Of a stretch of 64,000 bases of DNA, positions 53,161 to 62,062 are shown piece by piece. Every line of letters starts with the position of its first letter. Within the stretch, counting starts at the first letter, position 1. Both the position numbers and the translations under genes were made by a program. A model generated the notes under the pieces. The model had not been told where the DNA came from and did no database searches. It saw only the letters and a program-made list of their open reading frames with translations. Source of the DNA: UBA6522 sp965221035 (lineage in GTDB: Bacteria > Pseudomonadota > Gammaproteobacteria > Steroidobacterales > Rariloculaceae); contig OZ244860.1 of NCBI GenBank assembly GCA_965221035.1, forward strand, positions 248,001 through 312,000, read 5' to 3'.

Positions 53161-54645
53161 TCATTCGCCGTATACGAACCGTTCGATCTCCCCGTGGATT
53201 CTGGCGCGGGTCCTGTCGGAAGGCGGTGTCGAGAAACGCGAAACGATGATCGTCACGGCGAAGTTTACGCCAAGCGACCAGACCGCTTCATGGACGCCCA
53301 GTGGCTGGTGGACCCACACCCGGGTGACGTACAGAGCGAGCAGGCCCGCGACGATTCCCGCGATGACGCCGGCCCGCGTCGTGCACCGGCGTCCCGGATA
53401 ACAGACACCCAGTATTGCCGGCATGAGCTGCAGCGCCCCGGCTCCCGACAGCGTGATCAGCGTCACCAGAAAGTCGAAGGTCGAAACGGACAGCGCATAG
53501 CCCACGGCCAACAGGACAACCACGACGCCGCGTCCGAACATCACGTAGTGCGCCTGACTTCGCCCCGGCGCCACGAATCGCTGGTAGATGTCGCGGGTGA
53601 GCACGGTCATGTTGGAATGAAGGATTGAGTCCAGGGTCGACATGGCGGCGGCGGTCGCGCCGGCCAGAATGAGGCCCGTCAGCCAGGCGGGTGCGTACCG
53701 AAAGAGCAGCTCCGGAAAGATCCGGTCGGCTATTTCGATGTCCGGCATCGCCAGCGCGCCGCCCAGGCCCACCATGGCCGCGGGAATGTACAGCGTCATC
53801 AGGTAGATGGGGGTGGTCGCGCCCAGCCACTTCAGTGTCCTTGCGGAGGCGGCGGTGTAGAAGCGGATCATCATGTGCGGCTGAAACACGATGCCGAACG
53901 AAAGCGCGATGGTCATGCCCAACCAGACGCCCGGCGTGAACAGCCCTTCCGGCCCCGGCAAGGTCAGCAGGTCCGGCCGTTCGGCAGCGAGGCGCTGCCA
54001 CAGTTCGACGGGGCCTCCGAATAACTCGTACACCAGCACGAGGCTGCCGATCCACACCGCCGCGTACATCCACACACCCTGAATCACGTCGGTCCAGTAG
54101 ACGGCGCGCAGCCCGCCGGCGATGAGATAGGCCGCGGCGACGACCAGCAGCAGCAACGTGCCCGCCTCGAACGAAACGCGTCCGCCGGAGGCGACCGAGA
54201 GGATGTAGCCCAGCCCTTGGGACTGGACCTGGATATAGAGGATGGTGAAGACCACCGACACCGCGGCCGTCAGCACCCGTACGGTTTCGCTCTCGTAGAA
54301 ATCCGCCAGCATGTCCGCCGGTGTGATGTAACCGAAGCGCTTGCCGAGCGCCCAGATCCTCGTTCCCAGCGTGTAGGTGATGACACCGACCAATACCGTC
54401 CACGTGCCCGCCGCCCAGAACCCGATCCCGTGGGTATAGAAGAAGCCCCCCGAACCGAGAAAGGCGAACGCCGAGTGGAAGGTCGCCACCACCGTCAGGT
54501 AAAGGACGATGACTCCGGCCTGGCGGCCATAGAGAAGGAAATCTTCCAGGTTGACCGCGAGACGCCGGTTGGCGACGGCGCCGATGACAATGGTCGCCAC
54601 CAGGTAGAGAAAGATGAGGCTGGTGGCGACGACCCAGGGTTCCAT
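53161..54645 (-). CDS. Sodium:solute symporter family protein
   Basis: 494 residues with about 13 hydrophobic spans, SSS family. Core signatures include SGGFFYTHGIGFWAAGTW, AAAYLIAGGLRAVYWTDVIQG and LTGLILAGATAAAMSTLDSILHS with the sodium-site serines. The small DUF3311 gene just upstream is a usual partner of this branch. Together with the aminotransferase downstream it implies uptake of an organic or amino acid with Na+. Confidence 0.93.
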   Translation of the reverse strand: MEPWVVATSLIFLYLVATIVIGAVANRRLAVNLEDFLLYGRQAGVIVLYLTVVATFHSAFAFLGSGGFFYTHGIGFWAAGTWTVLVGVITYTLGTRIWALGKRFGYITPADMLADFYESETVRVLTAAVSVVFTILYIQVQSQGLGYILSVASGGRVSFEAGTLLLLVVAAAYLIAGGLRAVYWTDVIQGVWMYAAVWIGSLVLVYELFGGPVELWQRLAAERPDLLTLPGPEGLFTPGVWLGMTIALSFGIVFQPHMMIRFYTAASARTLKWLGATTPIYLMTLYIPAAMVGLGGALAMPDIEIADRIFPELLFRYAPAWLTGLILAGATAAAMSTLDSILHSNMTVLTRDIYQRFVAPGRSQAHYVMFGRGVVVVLLAVGYALSVSTFDFLVTLITLSGAGALQLMPAILGVCYPGRRCTTRAGVIAGIVAGLLALYVTRVWVHQPLGVHEAVWSLGVNFAVTIIVSRFSTPPSDRTRARIHGEIERFVYGE

Positions 54646-54721
54646 CAGGTGCGCGCCTGCCTTGCCATACCCGGGTTGCCGATTCCGGCTTGCGATGCGC
54701 GGGTCACGGCGTCGCCCACCG

Positions 54722-54946
54722 TCAGACGCGTCGCGACATCGTCCATATCAGAACGGCGATCATCGCGGAATAAACGGCCAGAAGGTACGCAAACAGGAAG
54801 GGCATCCCGAATATCCAGGGCTCGATCCGATTGGCCAGTCCGTGCACAATCGGAGGCTGGGAAAGAATGACGCAGATAATCACCATGACCGTCGCGGTCC
54901 AGCCCTTGCGGGTGCGGGGCAGGTAGTGTGAGCGGGGGCCTCGCAT
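54722..54946 (-). CDS. DUF3311 small membrane protein
   Basis: 74 residues with two spans (ATVMVIICVILSQPPIVHGL and FLFAYLLAVYSAMIAVLIWTM) linked by RIEPWIFGMP, the pattern of DUF3311 proteins, which are encoded beside sodium/solute symporters and may be accessory subunits. It precedes the symporter gene by 76 bases on the same strand and probably begins the operon. Confidence 0.85.
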   Translation of the reverse strand: MRGPRSHYLPRTRKGWTATVMVIICVILSQPPIVHGLANRIEPWIFGMPFLFAYLLAVYSAMIAVLIWTMSRRV

Positions 54947-55587
54947 TGTGTTGCTGTGGCAGTACTCAGTTGGCGGTAATGGACAACAGATTCATGACGA
55001 GGCGGACCATCAGGTCCTTGTTGGCCGGTGCGTAGCCTTTTCCTCGCGGCTGCGATAAAGCGCTTCGCCGAACATGGTCTGCTCGATGTTGCCAAGTATG
55101 GCCGCGAGCGCATCGCCGCGTGGATTGCCGAACAGGGCCGTGGCCTCGCCTCGCGCCGCAAGGTCTTGCTTGAATGTGGCGATGGCGCCCAGGGCACGCT
55201 CCAGATCCAGCGCGCTTGTGGCAGGCCGTGCGCCGGAGGGTGCGTTCAACCGATCTTCGTCATATTCCAGCAGCAGGCGCCAGGTGTCGGCGTAGCCGGA
55301 GATCAGGTCGAGCACAGCCTGCCCTGTTTCGTTTACCAGTTCCTGGTTCTTGAGCGTCCGGGCCAGCAGGTCGAGCGACTGGTGCGCTTCGTCGAGGCCG
55401 CGCTCCGCCAGTCTTCGCTCGTTCGCCGTGAAGCCGCGCACCAGATGCTCGCGCAGGGTGCGTGTGGCCCATTGACGAAACCGCACGCCGCGCTTGGAAT
55501 TGACGCGGTAGCCCACCGAGATGATTGCGTCGAGGTTGTAGTGCTTCACGCGGCGGCGCACATCCCGTCGACCTTCGGTTTGAACTA

Positions 55588-55612
55588 GTGTCTTGTCACT
55601 CATCTAATGTCG
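55588..55612 (+). repeat. IS630 left terminal inverted repeat
   Basis: 25 bases matching the right end at 19 positions, with the first 12 bases differing at one position. The transposase stop codon (55596-55598) falls inside it, so coding sequence runs into the terminus. Confidence 0.85.
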
Positions 55613-56731
55613 GATAGAGGCGCTTGAGTTTCACGCGTGCGTCATCGGTGGTGAACTGCCAGTTGACCTTGGCTTGGATCCGGTCTCGGGCGGCCTGCCA
55701 AGCGGCGACCTCGGCGCGCACGGTATCGATGGAGTCGATGCGGCGGTTGAGGCACTGGCGGATCATGACGTTGAGTTCGACCTCGGCCACGTTCAGCCAA
55801 CTGCCATGCTTGGGGGTGAAGACGAACTCGAATCGGTCCCAAAGCGCCTTGGCGCGGGCCGGTGGGTAGGTTTCGTAGAGCGCGCCGGGACGGTGCGTGT
55901 TGAGGTTGTCCAGCACCAGGGTGATGCGCGTGGCCTGTGGATAGCGCGCAGCGATGTCGTGAAGGAACCGCGCCCAGTCGGTCTTGGTCCGGCGCTCGGT
56001 CACCTTGGTCAGGCGCCATCCGGCCAGCGGTTCGGTAGCCATGAACACGGTGCAAGTGCCGCAGCGTCGATATTCGTAGTCCTCGCGCGCCGGCCGTCCC
56101 GGGGCCGGTGGGACCGGTGTGCGCGTCTCGCCGATCAACTGCCGCGGCGTCTCGTCCATGCACACCACCGGCCACTTCGGGTCGTACGGGCGTCGATAGA
56201 CGTCGAGCACCTTCTCCATCCCCGCCGCGAAGTCGGCATTGCGCGGCGGCGGGATCACCCAACCGACGCGCCGCCACGGTTTGAGGGCGTTTTTTTTAAC
56301 ACCCGCCGCACCGTCTCGTGCGAGACGCTGTCGATATAACCCAGTTCCACCGCCCGGTCGGCCAGCAGGCGCAGCGACCACTGCGCATGCCCTTCGGGTG
56401 GCTCCCCGCAACTGAGCGCGACCAGCCGCGCCTCGAACTCCCCGTCCGCCTTGCGCAGGTACTTCGCGCGCCGCCCCTGACGAGATCCCAGCGCCGCCTT
56501 CAGTCCGTCCTCCACAAACCGCTTCTTGACCCGGTCCACCCGGCGCGCGCTGATGCGCAACACCCCGGCGATCGCCTCGCCCGTCGCGCGCCGTTCGTTG
56601 TACTGGCCCGCGTCGCAGTTGAGCAAAATCAACGCGTTGATCACCTTCTGCGAACGATGCGAACCCTTGCGCGTGACCGCCGTCAATGTCTCGCGCTCCC
56701 GCGCCTCCAACTCCACAACGTAGCGCTTCAT
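55596..56731 (-). CDS. IS630-family transposase, made by -1 frameshift
   Basis: ATG 56731 follows GAGGAG. The first frame encodes a helix-turn-helix region (RRATGEAIAGVLRISARRVD, then LLADRAVELGYIDSVSHETV) and reaches RRVLKK at an A8 run (56290-56297). A -1 slip on A-AAA-AAA continues as NALKPWRRVGWVIPPPRNAD, into the DDE domain: VVCMDETPRQ (first Asp), TLVLDNLNTH (second Asp) and FTPKHGSWLNVAEVELNVM (Glu). Total about 378 residues, normal for the family. Without slippage the product ends within 15 residues or so of the run. All three acidic residues are present, so it may be active. Confidence 0.88.
56290..56297 (-). promoter_or_regulatory. A8 slippery site for programmed -1 frameshifting
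   Basis: On the coding strand TTA-AAA-AAA-ACG contains the heptamer A_AAA_AAA. Reading through in -1 joins LKK to NALKPW in the transposase. IS630 elements are known to use such A runs to limit transposase amounts. A sequencing or replication slip is the alternative. Confidence 0.7.
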
Positions 56732-56781
56732 GACCCACTCCTCGCCGTCCCCGAACGACAAGGAATCTATCACGTTCATTA

Positions 56782-56806
56782 CGACATATCACGTGTGACA
56801 TGACAC
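56782..56806 (-). repeat. IS630 right terminal inverted repeat
   Basis: Mirror of the left end. It begins directly beside the TA at 56807-56808. The transposase start lies 50 bases inside, leaving room for a small promoter. Confidence 0.85.
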
Positions 56807-57208
56807 TAGTAAGAAATCTTTACTAGTTGCCCCGGCTTCCAATTCTCCGCTGGAGAACACGCGACGCAAATGCACCACGATGTTCTGCGGTGTCGTGCCG
56901 AACACATTCGCCATATCACGTTGCGAAAGCCACACGGTCTCCTGCTCCAGACGCACATCGACGCGTACGTCGCCGTCTGGAGTTTCGTAGACAGCAATCT
57001 CGCCGCCGGGATTTGATTGGCTCGCCTGGGCCGCTTCCGTGGCTTCGACATGAATTGAAGGTTGGGTCATGGATGTCCTTACAGGCAATTGCTTGGCTAT
57101 TTTGGCGACCGAACCTCTTTCGGCCGACTCGCGACGCGCACGGCACATCCGGGGCCATCGTGGGCGTTGCGAAGCACAATTGTCCGCTGTTCGGTCTTCG
57201 GAGTCGAG

Positions 57209-57263
57209 GCCCGGCAAGCGCCCGACAGCCGCCAGGCAGGCGCCCGGCAAGCGCCCGGCAAGC
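57209..57263. repeat. Short GCCCGGCAAGC repeats
   Basis: Three exact copies of GCCCGGCAAGC at 57209-57219, 57242-57252 and 57253-57263, with degenerate copies between. They lie in the 268-base gap between the divergent rhuM and metallo-hydrolase genes. No coding is seen in the gap. Probably slippage; could overlap a promoter. Confidence 0.65.
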
Positions 57264-57338
57264 GCCTGAACCAAAGGGAGGCACAACCAAGCCTCCTGTA
57301 TGATCGGGGAAATCGCCAACCAACCGACGGAGACCCTC

Positions 57339-58358
57339 ATGAAACGACTCTACATCGCGGTCCGGCTCGTTGCGGCACTGGGCATTGTTGCGGCCCCGGG
57401 GCTTTTCGCCCAGAACGCCGGTGATGGATTGCGGATCTACTGGATCGACGTGGAGGGCGGTTCGGCGACGCTGCTCGTGACGCCGGGCGGCGAGGCGGTG
57501 CTGATGGACGCGGGATGGAATCGCGAAGATGAGCGCGACGCCCGGCGGATCGAGGCGGCCTTGGCGGACGCGGGTATCGCGCGCATCGACTACTTTATCG
57601 CGTCGCATTACCACGGCGACCATGTAGGCGGTGCGCCCGCCCTCGCGCGACGCGTGTCGATCGGCGAGTTCCTGGATCACGGCGATAGCGTGGAGGCGGA
57701 GACCGAGCGGGGCCGGCTAGCCTGGGAGGCCTATCTGAGCGCGGCGCAAGGCAAGCGGCGCACGGTCAGGCCGGGCGATACGCTGGAACTGACAGGGGTG
57801 GAGTTCACTTTTGTGGTGGCGAACCGGGACATCATCGAGGGTGGCGGGGGCACGAATCCACATTGCGGCGGCCCGATGGCGCCCGAGGATTTCGGCGAGA
57901 ACAGCCGCAGCATCGGGTACAGGGTTGCGGTTGGCGAGTTCGAATTCCTCGATCCCGGCGACATCACGGTGGATATACAGCAAGCTGCGGCGTGCCCCGT
58001 AAACCGTTTCGGCGTCGTCGACGTGATCCAGGTGCCGCACCACGCCCAGGGGGTCGCGGCGGAACTGCTCTGGGCGCTTGAGCCCGCGGTGGCGGTCAGC
58101 AACAACGGGGCCACCAAGGGTGGCCACCCTGACGACCTCGCAACGGTTCGGCAAATTCCCGGACTCGAAGGCTTCTGGCAGGTCCATCACGCCACGGCCG
58201 CCTCCGCGGACCTCAACGCGCCGCCGGAAATGACAGCCAATCTCACCGCGGACAACGACGAGGGCCACTGGATCAAGGCGGTCGTCGAAGCCGACGGGGC
58301 CGGCTACCGGATCACCAACGGGCGCAACGGCCACAGCCGGACATACACCACAAGATAG
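57339..58358 (+). CDS. Secreted metallo-beta-lactamase-fold hydrolase
   Basis: 339 residues with signal peptide (MKRLYIAVRLVAALGIVAAP...). The metal motif is SHYHGDHVGG at about residues 87-96, preceded by GGEAVLMDAG; QVPHHAQG is a later His site, as in the ComEC/Rec2-like and related MBL groups. ATG 57339 is chosen because the signal peptide follows directly. Substrate unknown; it is exported. Two small membrane proteins follow on the same strand 48 bases later. Confidence 0.88.
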   Translation: MKRLYIAVRLVAALGIVAAPGLFAQNAGDGLRIYWIDVEGGSATLLVTPGGEAVLMDAGWNREDERDARRIEAALADAGIARIDYFIASHYHGDHVGGAPALARRVSIGEFLDHGDSVEAETERGRLAWEAYLSAAQGKRRTVRPGDTLELTGVEFTFVVANRDIIEGGGGTNPHCGGPMAPEDFGENSRSIGYRVAVGEFEFLDPGDITVDIQQAAACPVNRFGVVDVIQVPHHAQGVAAELLWALEPAVAVSNNGATKGGHPDDLATVRQIPGLEGFWQVHHATAASADLNAPPEMTANLTADNDEGHWIKAVVEADGAGYRITNGRNGHSRTYTTR

Positions 58359-58406
58359 CGGGGTTTGCCGGACGGTTCGCTCCCGGCCGTCGGGACGGAG
58401 ATCCGA

Positions 58407-58892
58407 TTGAGATTGCTGCGATTCCTTGAGTCGACCGCCTTCTCCGAGTGGGTGTTGACGTCCATGCTCGGGTTTCCGACCGTGATCGCACTGCATTCCA
58501 TCGGGATGGCCGTTGCGGTCGGTCTCACCATCACCGTGGCGTTGTGTCTCAACGGCTTCCTGGGGCAATTCGCCGACAGGCATCTGCCCCGATTCCTCCG
58601 CATCGCGATGTGGGGCTTCCTGTTGAACCTGGTCACGGGGGTTGCGCTCTTCGTGCCCCGCGGGTCCGACTACATCGGCAACGCCACGTTTGTTGTGAAG
58701 ATGATGCTGGTCCTGGTCAGCGGGACCCTTCTCGCCTGGCTCGCGGCACACCTCGCCGAACTCGCTCGGACGAATGTCCGGGAGGTTCGCCATAGCGTCT
58801 CGGCGCGTCGCATATCTCTCGTCTCCAGCGTGACCTGGATCGGCGCGGTCATCACCGGCCGGCTGATCGCCTACCTGGGGTCGGTCTATTGA
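58407..58892 (+). CDS. Small four- or five-span membrane protein, copy A (DUF6644-like)
   Basis: About 161 residues. TTG 58407 is preferred because GGACGGAG lies six bases upstream; an earlier TTG at 58365 is possible. Spans include VIALHSIGMAVAVGLTITVAL, WGFLLNLVTGVALFVP, VVKMMLVLVSGTLLAWLAAH and VTWIGAVITGRLIAYL. A histidine in the first span (ALHSIGMA) recurs in copy B (CIHFVSLC). Function unknown; uncharacterised family often seen in pairs. Stop overlaps copy B start. Confidence 0.65.
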   Translation: MRLLRFLESTAFSEWVLTSMLGFPTVIALHSIGMAVAVGLTITVALCLNGFLGQFADRHLPRFLRIAMWGFLLNLVTGVALFVPRGSDYIGNATFVVKMMLVLVSGTLLAWLAAHLAELARTNVREVRHSVSARRISLVSSVTWIGAVITGRLIAYLGSVY

Positions 58893-59365
58893 TGGGATTG
58901 GAGAAATTGGGCTGGCTGGCCGACACCTTCCTTGGTGCGTGGGTGGTCTCGTCCGCGGTCATCTGGCCGACACTCGAATGCATCCACTTCGTCAGCCTGT
59001 GCTTCTTCATGGGGGGCATGTTGATGATCGATCTGCGACTGACCGGATTCTATCTGGATGCCGGCGCCGGGTTGATCGGCAGGCTGCTGCGGTTGGTTCT
59101 GGGCGCATTTCTGGTGAACTTCGCCACGGGAGCGTTGTTCTTCGCCGGCAACGCGCCCAAGTACATTGACAACCCGGCCTTTGAGCTGAAGCTGGCCCTG
59201 ATCTTCCTCGCGGGTTTGAACGCCCTCTACTTCAAGTTCAGGTTGTCACACCTGCTTGCCACGGGGGAGGTCACCGGAGTATCGAAGTTCGTCGGCTATT
59301 TGTCCCTGCTGCTGTGGGCGGGGGTCATCGTGTGCGGCCGGATGATCACATTTTATGCGCGCTAG
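58892..59365 (+). CDS. Small membrane protein, copy B (DUF6644-like)
   Basis: 157 residues, starts at an ATG that shares its first base with the copy A stop (TGATG). Spans: WPTLECIHFVSLCFFMGGML, RLLRLVLGAFLVNFATGALFF, FELKLALIFLAGLNALYF and YLSLLLWAGVIVCGRM. Shared features with copy A are the intramembrane His, an FLxNxxTGxxxF motif and a final xGRxI. The conserved His and Arg could bind haem or a quinone; this is a guess. Probably a heteromeric pair. Confidence 0.65.
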   Translation: MGLEKLGWLADTFLGAWVVSSAVIWPTLECIHFVSLCFFMGGMLMIDLRLTGFYLDAGAGLIGRLLRLVLGAFLVNFATGALFFAGNAPKYIDNPAFELKLALIFLAGLNALYFKFRLSHLLATGEVTGVSKFVGYLSLLLWAGVIVCGRMITFYAR

Positions 59366-59463
59366 AAATTGCGCTGCCGGCAGTCTCGATAGCGAAAATT
59401 CACCATCGCCGTCCGTCGGTCTGTCCGTCCGACTGGGACTAAAGCGCCTATGGTCCAGCCGAA

Positions 59464-60684
59464 CTAAAGATCGGCCGACATCACCGGCATGAACTTCTGA
59501 ATCCGTTTGCCGTTGTCCACCTCGCCGGTGAAGATGTTCCCCATGGAGTCGATCCCGATCGCGTTGGGGAAGTGCATCTGACCGGCCAGCCGGCCGTGCC
59601 CGCTGAAGTGGCCGAGCGTCTCGCCGCTCGCTCGGTCGACAATCCAGACCACGTGGTTGTTGCCGTCGGCTTGGAACAGGTACTTCTGTTCCGGGTCCTT
59701 TGAGATGACCAGCTTGTACATGGTGCCGCAGGGCCCCCAGGGGCCGTCGCCGAGAGTCAGGCCGCCACAACCCCTTGCCGGGGTGTTGGGCGCGATATGG
59801 ATGTCCTGCAGCCACTCGCCGGCGGTCGTGAACACCTGGATCCGGTTGGAGCCGCGCTCGCCGACATAGACCTTGCGGTCGTTGGATATCTCGATGAAGT
59901 GCAGGGCGGGGGCGAGATCCCTGACTTCGGGTGGTGGTCCGCCGTCCCACGTGTAGCCGGGAATGGGATCGTTGGAAATTTCCTCCAGCGGCATGCCGTA
60001 TCCGCCCCAACCGCGTTTGAACTCGCCGGTGGAGGCGTCAAAGACGACCACGCGCTTCTGGTCGATGATATACAGCTCGTTGTCCACCTCGTCGAGCTGG
60101 AAGCGCCCCTTGTTGCGGAACGCGTCGGTTTCCTGGTTGTTCTCGACGTTGGGGGCACCGGGCGGCGGTCGATGGCCGAAATCCCACACGAACTCGCCGT
60201 CGCGGGTGAATTTCAGGATGCTGTCCTGCGGCGCCGTGCCGGCAACCCAGACGAAGCCCTGCGTATCGGCGATCACCGTCTGCAGCGCGGTTGGCCACAG
60301 CGGGTGGTGGTCGGAGTCGCCCCAGGCATTGACGACGTTGCCCTCCGGGTCCAGCTCGATGATCTCGGGACCGAGCACGCAGCACAAGCCGTTGCCGTTG
60401 ATGTCGCCGCTGATCTCGTTGGGTTGCGCGGCCCGGTTGCGGTTGATGAACCAGACGTGGTCCATGTGATCGACATGGATTCCGGTGACCTGCTGCATGC
60501 TCCACCGATTGGGAAGCGGCCTGGGCCAGAACGGGTCCACCCGGTACAGCGGTGCCCCGTTTTCGTCGAGCGCCTGTCCCTCGACCACCTGCGCGTCTGC
60601 CGCCGGTCCGATGGCAATTGCCAGATTGGCGCCAATGACAAGGGCCAGGCCGCGGAACGTGCATTGATGCGTTGTCGTCTTCAT
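59464..60684 (-). CDS. Secreted NHL/six-bladed propeller protein
   Basis: 406 residues with signal peptide (ALVIGANLAIAIGPAADA). Repeats with G-x-V/I-W/Y-V and R-x-x-x-F patterns form propeller blades: GIHVDHMDHVWFINRNR, DTQGFVWVAGTAPQDSILKF, NDRKVYVGERGSNRIQVF and GIDSMGNIFTGEVDNGKRIQKF. Similar to NHL repeat proteins and peptidyl-alpha-hydroxyglycine lyase-like folds. No catalytic call can be made. Common in marine gammaproteobacteria with TonB systems. Confidence 0.82.
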   Translation of the reverse strand: MKTTTHQCTFRGLALVIGANLAIAIGPAADAQVVEGQALDENGAPLYRVDPFWPRPLPNRWSMQQVTGIHVDHMDHVWFINRNRAAQPNEISGDINGNGLCCVLGPEIIELDPEGNVVNAWGDSDHHPLWPTALQTVIADTQGFVWVAGTAPQDSILKFTRDGEFVWDFGHRPPPGAPNVENNQETDAFRNKGRFQLDEVDNELYIIDQKRVVVFDASTGEFKRGWGGYGMPLEEISNDPIPGYTWDGGPPPEVRDLAPALHFIEISNDRKVYVGERGSNRIQVFTTAGEWLQDIHIAPNTPARGCGGLTLGDGPWGPCGTMYKLVISKDPEQKYLFQADGNNHVVWIVDRASGETLGHFSGHGRLAGQMHFPNAIGIDSMGNIFTGEVDNGKRIQKFMPVMSADL

Positions 60685-60728
60685 GAATGCTGCCTCCTGT
60701 TAGTGGCTCCACCCATCGGAATCACCCA

Positions 60729-61832
60729 CTACGCCCCTTCATCTGGTATCGCCGGCAATGACACGACCGGATCGACCTGTACCGGCTGTTCGCCGGCGAG
60801 GCGTTGACGAAGCCAGCCGAGATCGTCGCCGCGTTCCAGGAGCGCCTGCACAGTTGGGCTCGTGTCGAGCGCATCCGCGTCGATGGAATCGGCCCCGAGC
60901 TTCAGGTGGGCGAAAATCGTCCGTCCGTCGCCGCCGACCCAGCGAATGCCGGGTTCTCCGTCCGTGCTTGCGTCAAACTCCGCCGCAAACAGCTTCAGGC
61001 GCACGGATCCGCGGACATTTCCCCCTATGACGAGGATTCTTTCGTTCTGTTCTTCGACCCTGATGGCGATGTCGCAGTGCGAGCGGACGCCTTCGCCGAG
61101 ATACCTGCGCCGATCACTGATGGTGAGGTAGGCCGAACGCCTCGCGGAGCACAGCAGATCGCCCGGCTCGATGGGCATCTCGCCGACATCGTACGCGGTG
61201 TAGGCGGCGGCCGGTTCGCGCCCGTCGCGCGCCTCGATGGCCTGGTCGATATAGACGTGGTGGGCGATATGGCGTTTGAACAAATCCTCCTCGCCGAGGC
61301 CGCCCTCGCACATGACCCACGAAATGAACGCCGCCGACCAGGGGTCGCGCCAGCGTGCCCCGGCGCCGTAAGGTCCGTTCCAGTAGGTATTCTGCCGATC
61401 GAGAATCCACGCCCCGTCATCCGTGACGGCCCAATAGCCTGCGATCGAATCCGCCACTCGCGCCGATTCCATGAGTTCCAGCGGCGAACGCGGGGGCCGC
61501 GGGCCGGAACGGTCGTCATCCTGTTCTTCGATGAACGTCTGGTCCAGAACGCTGAAGCCGAAAAATCCCCATTCCTGCACGGCGATATCGACAATCCTGC
61601 GCCGGAGTTCCTCTGCCGGCATGGACCGGCAGGCGCGCTCGACCACCTTCATGTGACCCGGCGCGCCGGTAACGCGCTCGCCGGGAGGCGCCACATCGAG
61701 CCGTTCGACCGATAGCCGGTCCAGGTGAATCTGCTGCGCGTTGGCGCCTGACACCACGGCAAGTAAAATGCCCAGCGTCAGGAGACATTTTGTCACGGTA
61801 TACGGGTGCCCGATGTGCGTGCGTACGGTCAT
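60729..61832 (-). CDS. DUF2272 domain protein
   Basis: 367 residues, secreted (TKCLLTLGILLAVVSGANAQ). The core WRDPWSAAFISWVMCEGGLG followed by FKRHIAHHVYIDQAIEA, and EPGDLLCSARRSAYL, then RSHCDIAIRVEEQNERILVIGGN match the DUF2272 group, thought to be a cysteine-free NlpC/P60-like or CHAP-like fold. The conserved His (SHCD) fits a hydrolase. Activity unknown; a cell-wall role is possible. Confidence 0.75.
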   Translation of the reverse strand: MTVRTHIGHPYTVTKCLLTLGILLAVVSGANAQQIHLDRLSVERLDVAPPGERVTGAPGHMKVVERACRSMPAEELRRRIVDIAVQEWGFFGFSVLDQTFIEEQDDDRSGPRPPRSPLELMESARVADSIAGYWAVTDDGAWILDRQNTYWNGPYGAGARWRDPWSAAFISWVMCEGGLGEEDLFKRHIAHHVYIDQAIEARDGREPAAAYTAYDVGEMPIEPGDLLCSARRSAYLTISDRRRYLGEGVRSHCDIAIRVEEQNERILVIGGNVRGSVRLKLFAAEFDASTDGEPGIRWVGGDGRTIFAHLKLGADSIDADALDTSPTVQALLERGDDLGWLRQRLAGEQPVQVDPVVSLPAIPDEGA

Positions 61833-62062
61833 CGGGTTGGTAATCTAACAAATTCTGCCGGAAAAATGGAAATGCGCGGTCCTTGCGGGCCGCGAGGGTC
61901 ACGCCAAGCCCGCATCGGAGGCCTCCATTCACCTGCGATGTGGCATTGAAGTACCATCCTCAATCTCTGCAGGGAAGAAGCAAAAGGAAGAGGGCACTCC
62001 GATGGCGCTGTCGCCACCCAGAGCACGACCGAGGTCGCGCCGTTTGGAGCGTGGGCGCCGGC

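Larger units (their letters stand above)
55588..56806 (-). mobile_element. IS630-family insertion sequence, 1219 bp
   Basis: Bounded by imperfect 25-bp inverted repeats (outer 12 bases GTGTCTTGTCAC and GTGTCATGTCAC when both are read inward) and flanked by TA on both sides (55586-55587 and 56807-56808), the target duplication of the IS630/Tc1-mariner superfamily. It holds one transposase in two overlapping frames. Insertion lies within a RhuM gene, and removal restores that frame exactly, so the event appears recent. Confidence 0.9.
55010..57070 (-). pseudogene. rhuM: RhuM-family gene split by IS630 element
   Basis: The 5' part (57070 to 56807) encodes MTQPSIHVEATEAA..., EIAVYETPDGDVRVDVRLEQ, ETVWLSQRDMANVFGTTPQN and IVVHLRRVFSSGELEAGATS; the 3' part (55587 to 55010) continues VQTEGRRDVRRRVKHYNLDA then IISVGYRVNSKRGVRFRQWA. 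Together they match virulence-associated RhuM proteins. Taking out the 1219-bp insert and one TA joins SKDFLL to VQTEG in frame, giving 279 residues. The 3' end is also altered: EEKATHRPTRT replaces the usual EEKAAHLLYFVIK of RhuM-Fic proteins, and another frame reads ANKDLMVRLVMNLLS just beyond, suggesting that the Fic core was deleted earlier. Confidence 0.85.

Noticed and set aside
55586..56809. A four-base CTAG target duplication for the insertion sequence
   Set aside because: CTAG is seen at both ends, but the inverted repeats start at GTGTC and IS630 duplicates TA; counting TA alone restores the RhuM frame.
57209..57263. CRISPR-like short repeats
   Set aside because: Eleven-base units with no regular unique spacers; simple local slippage.
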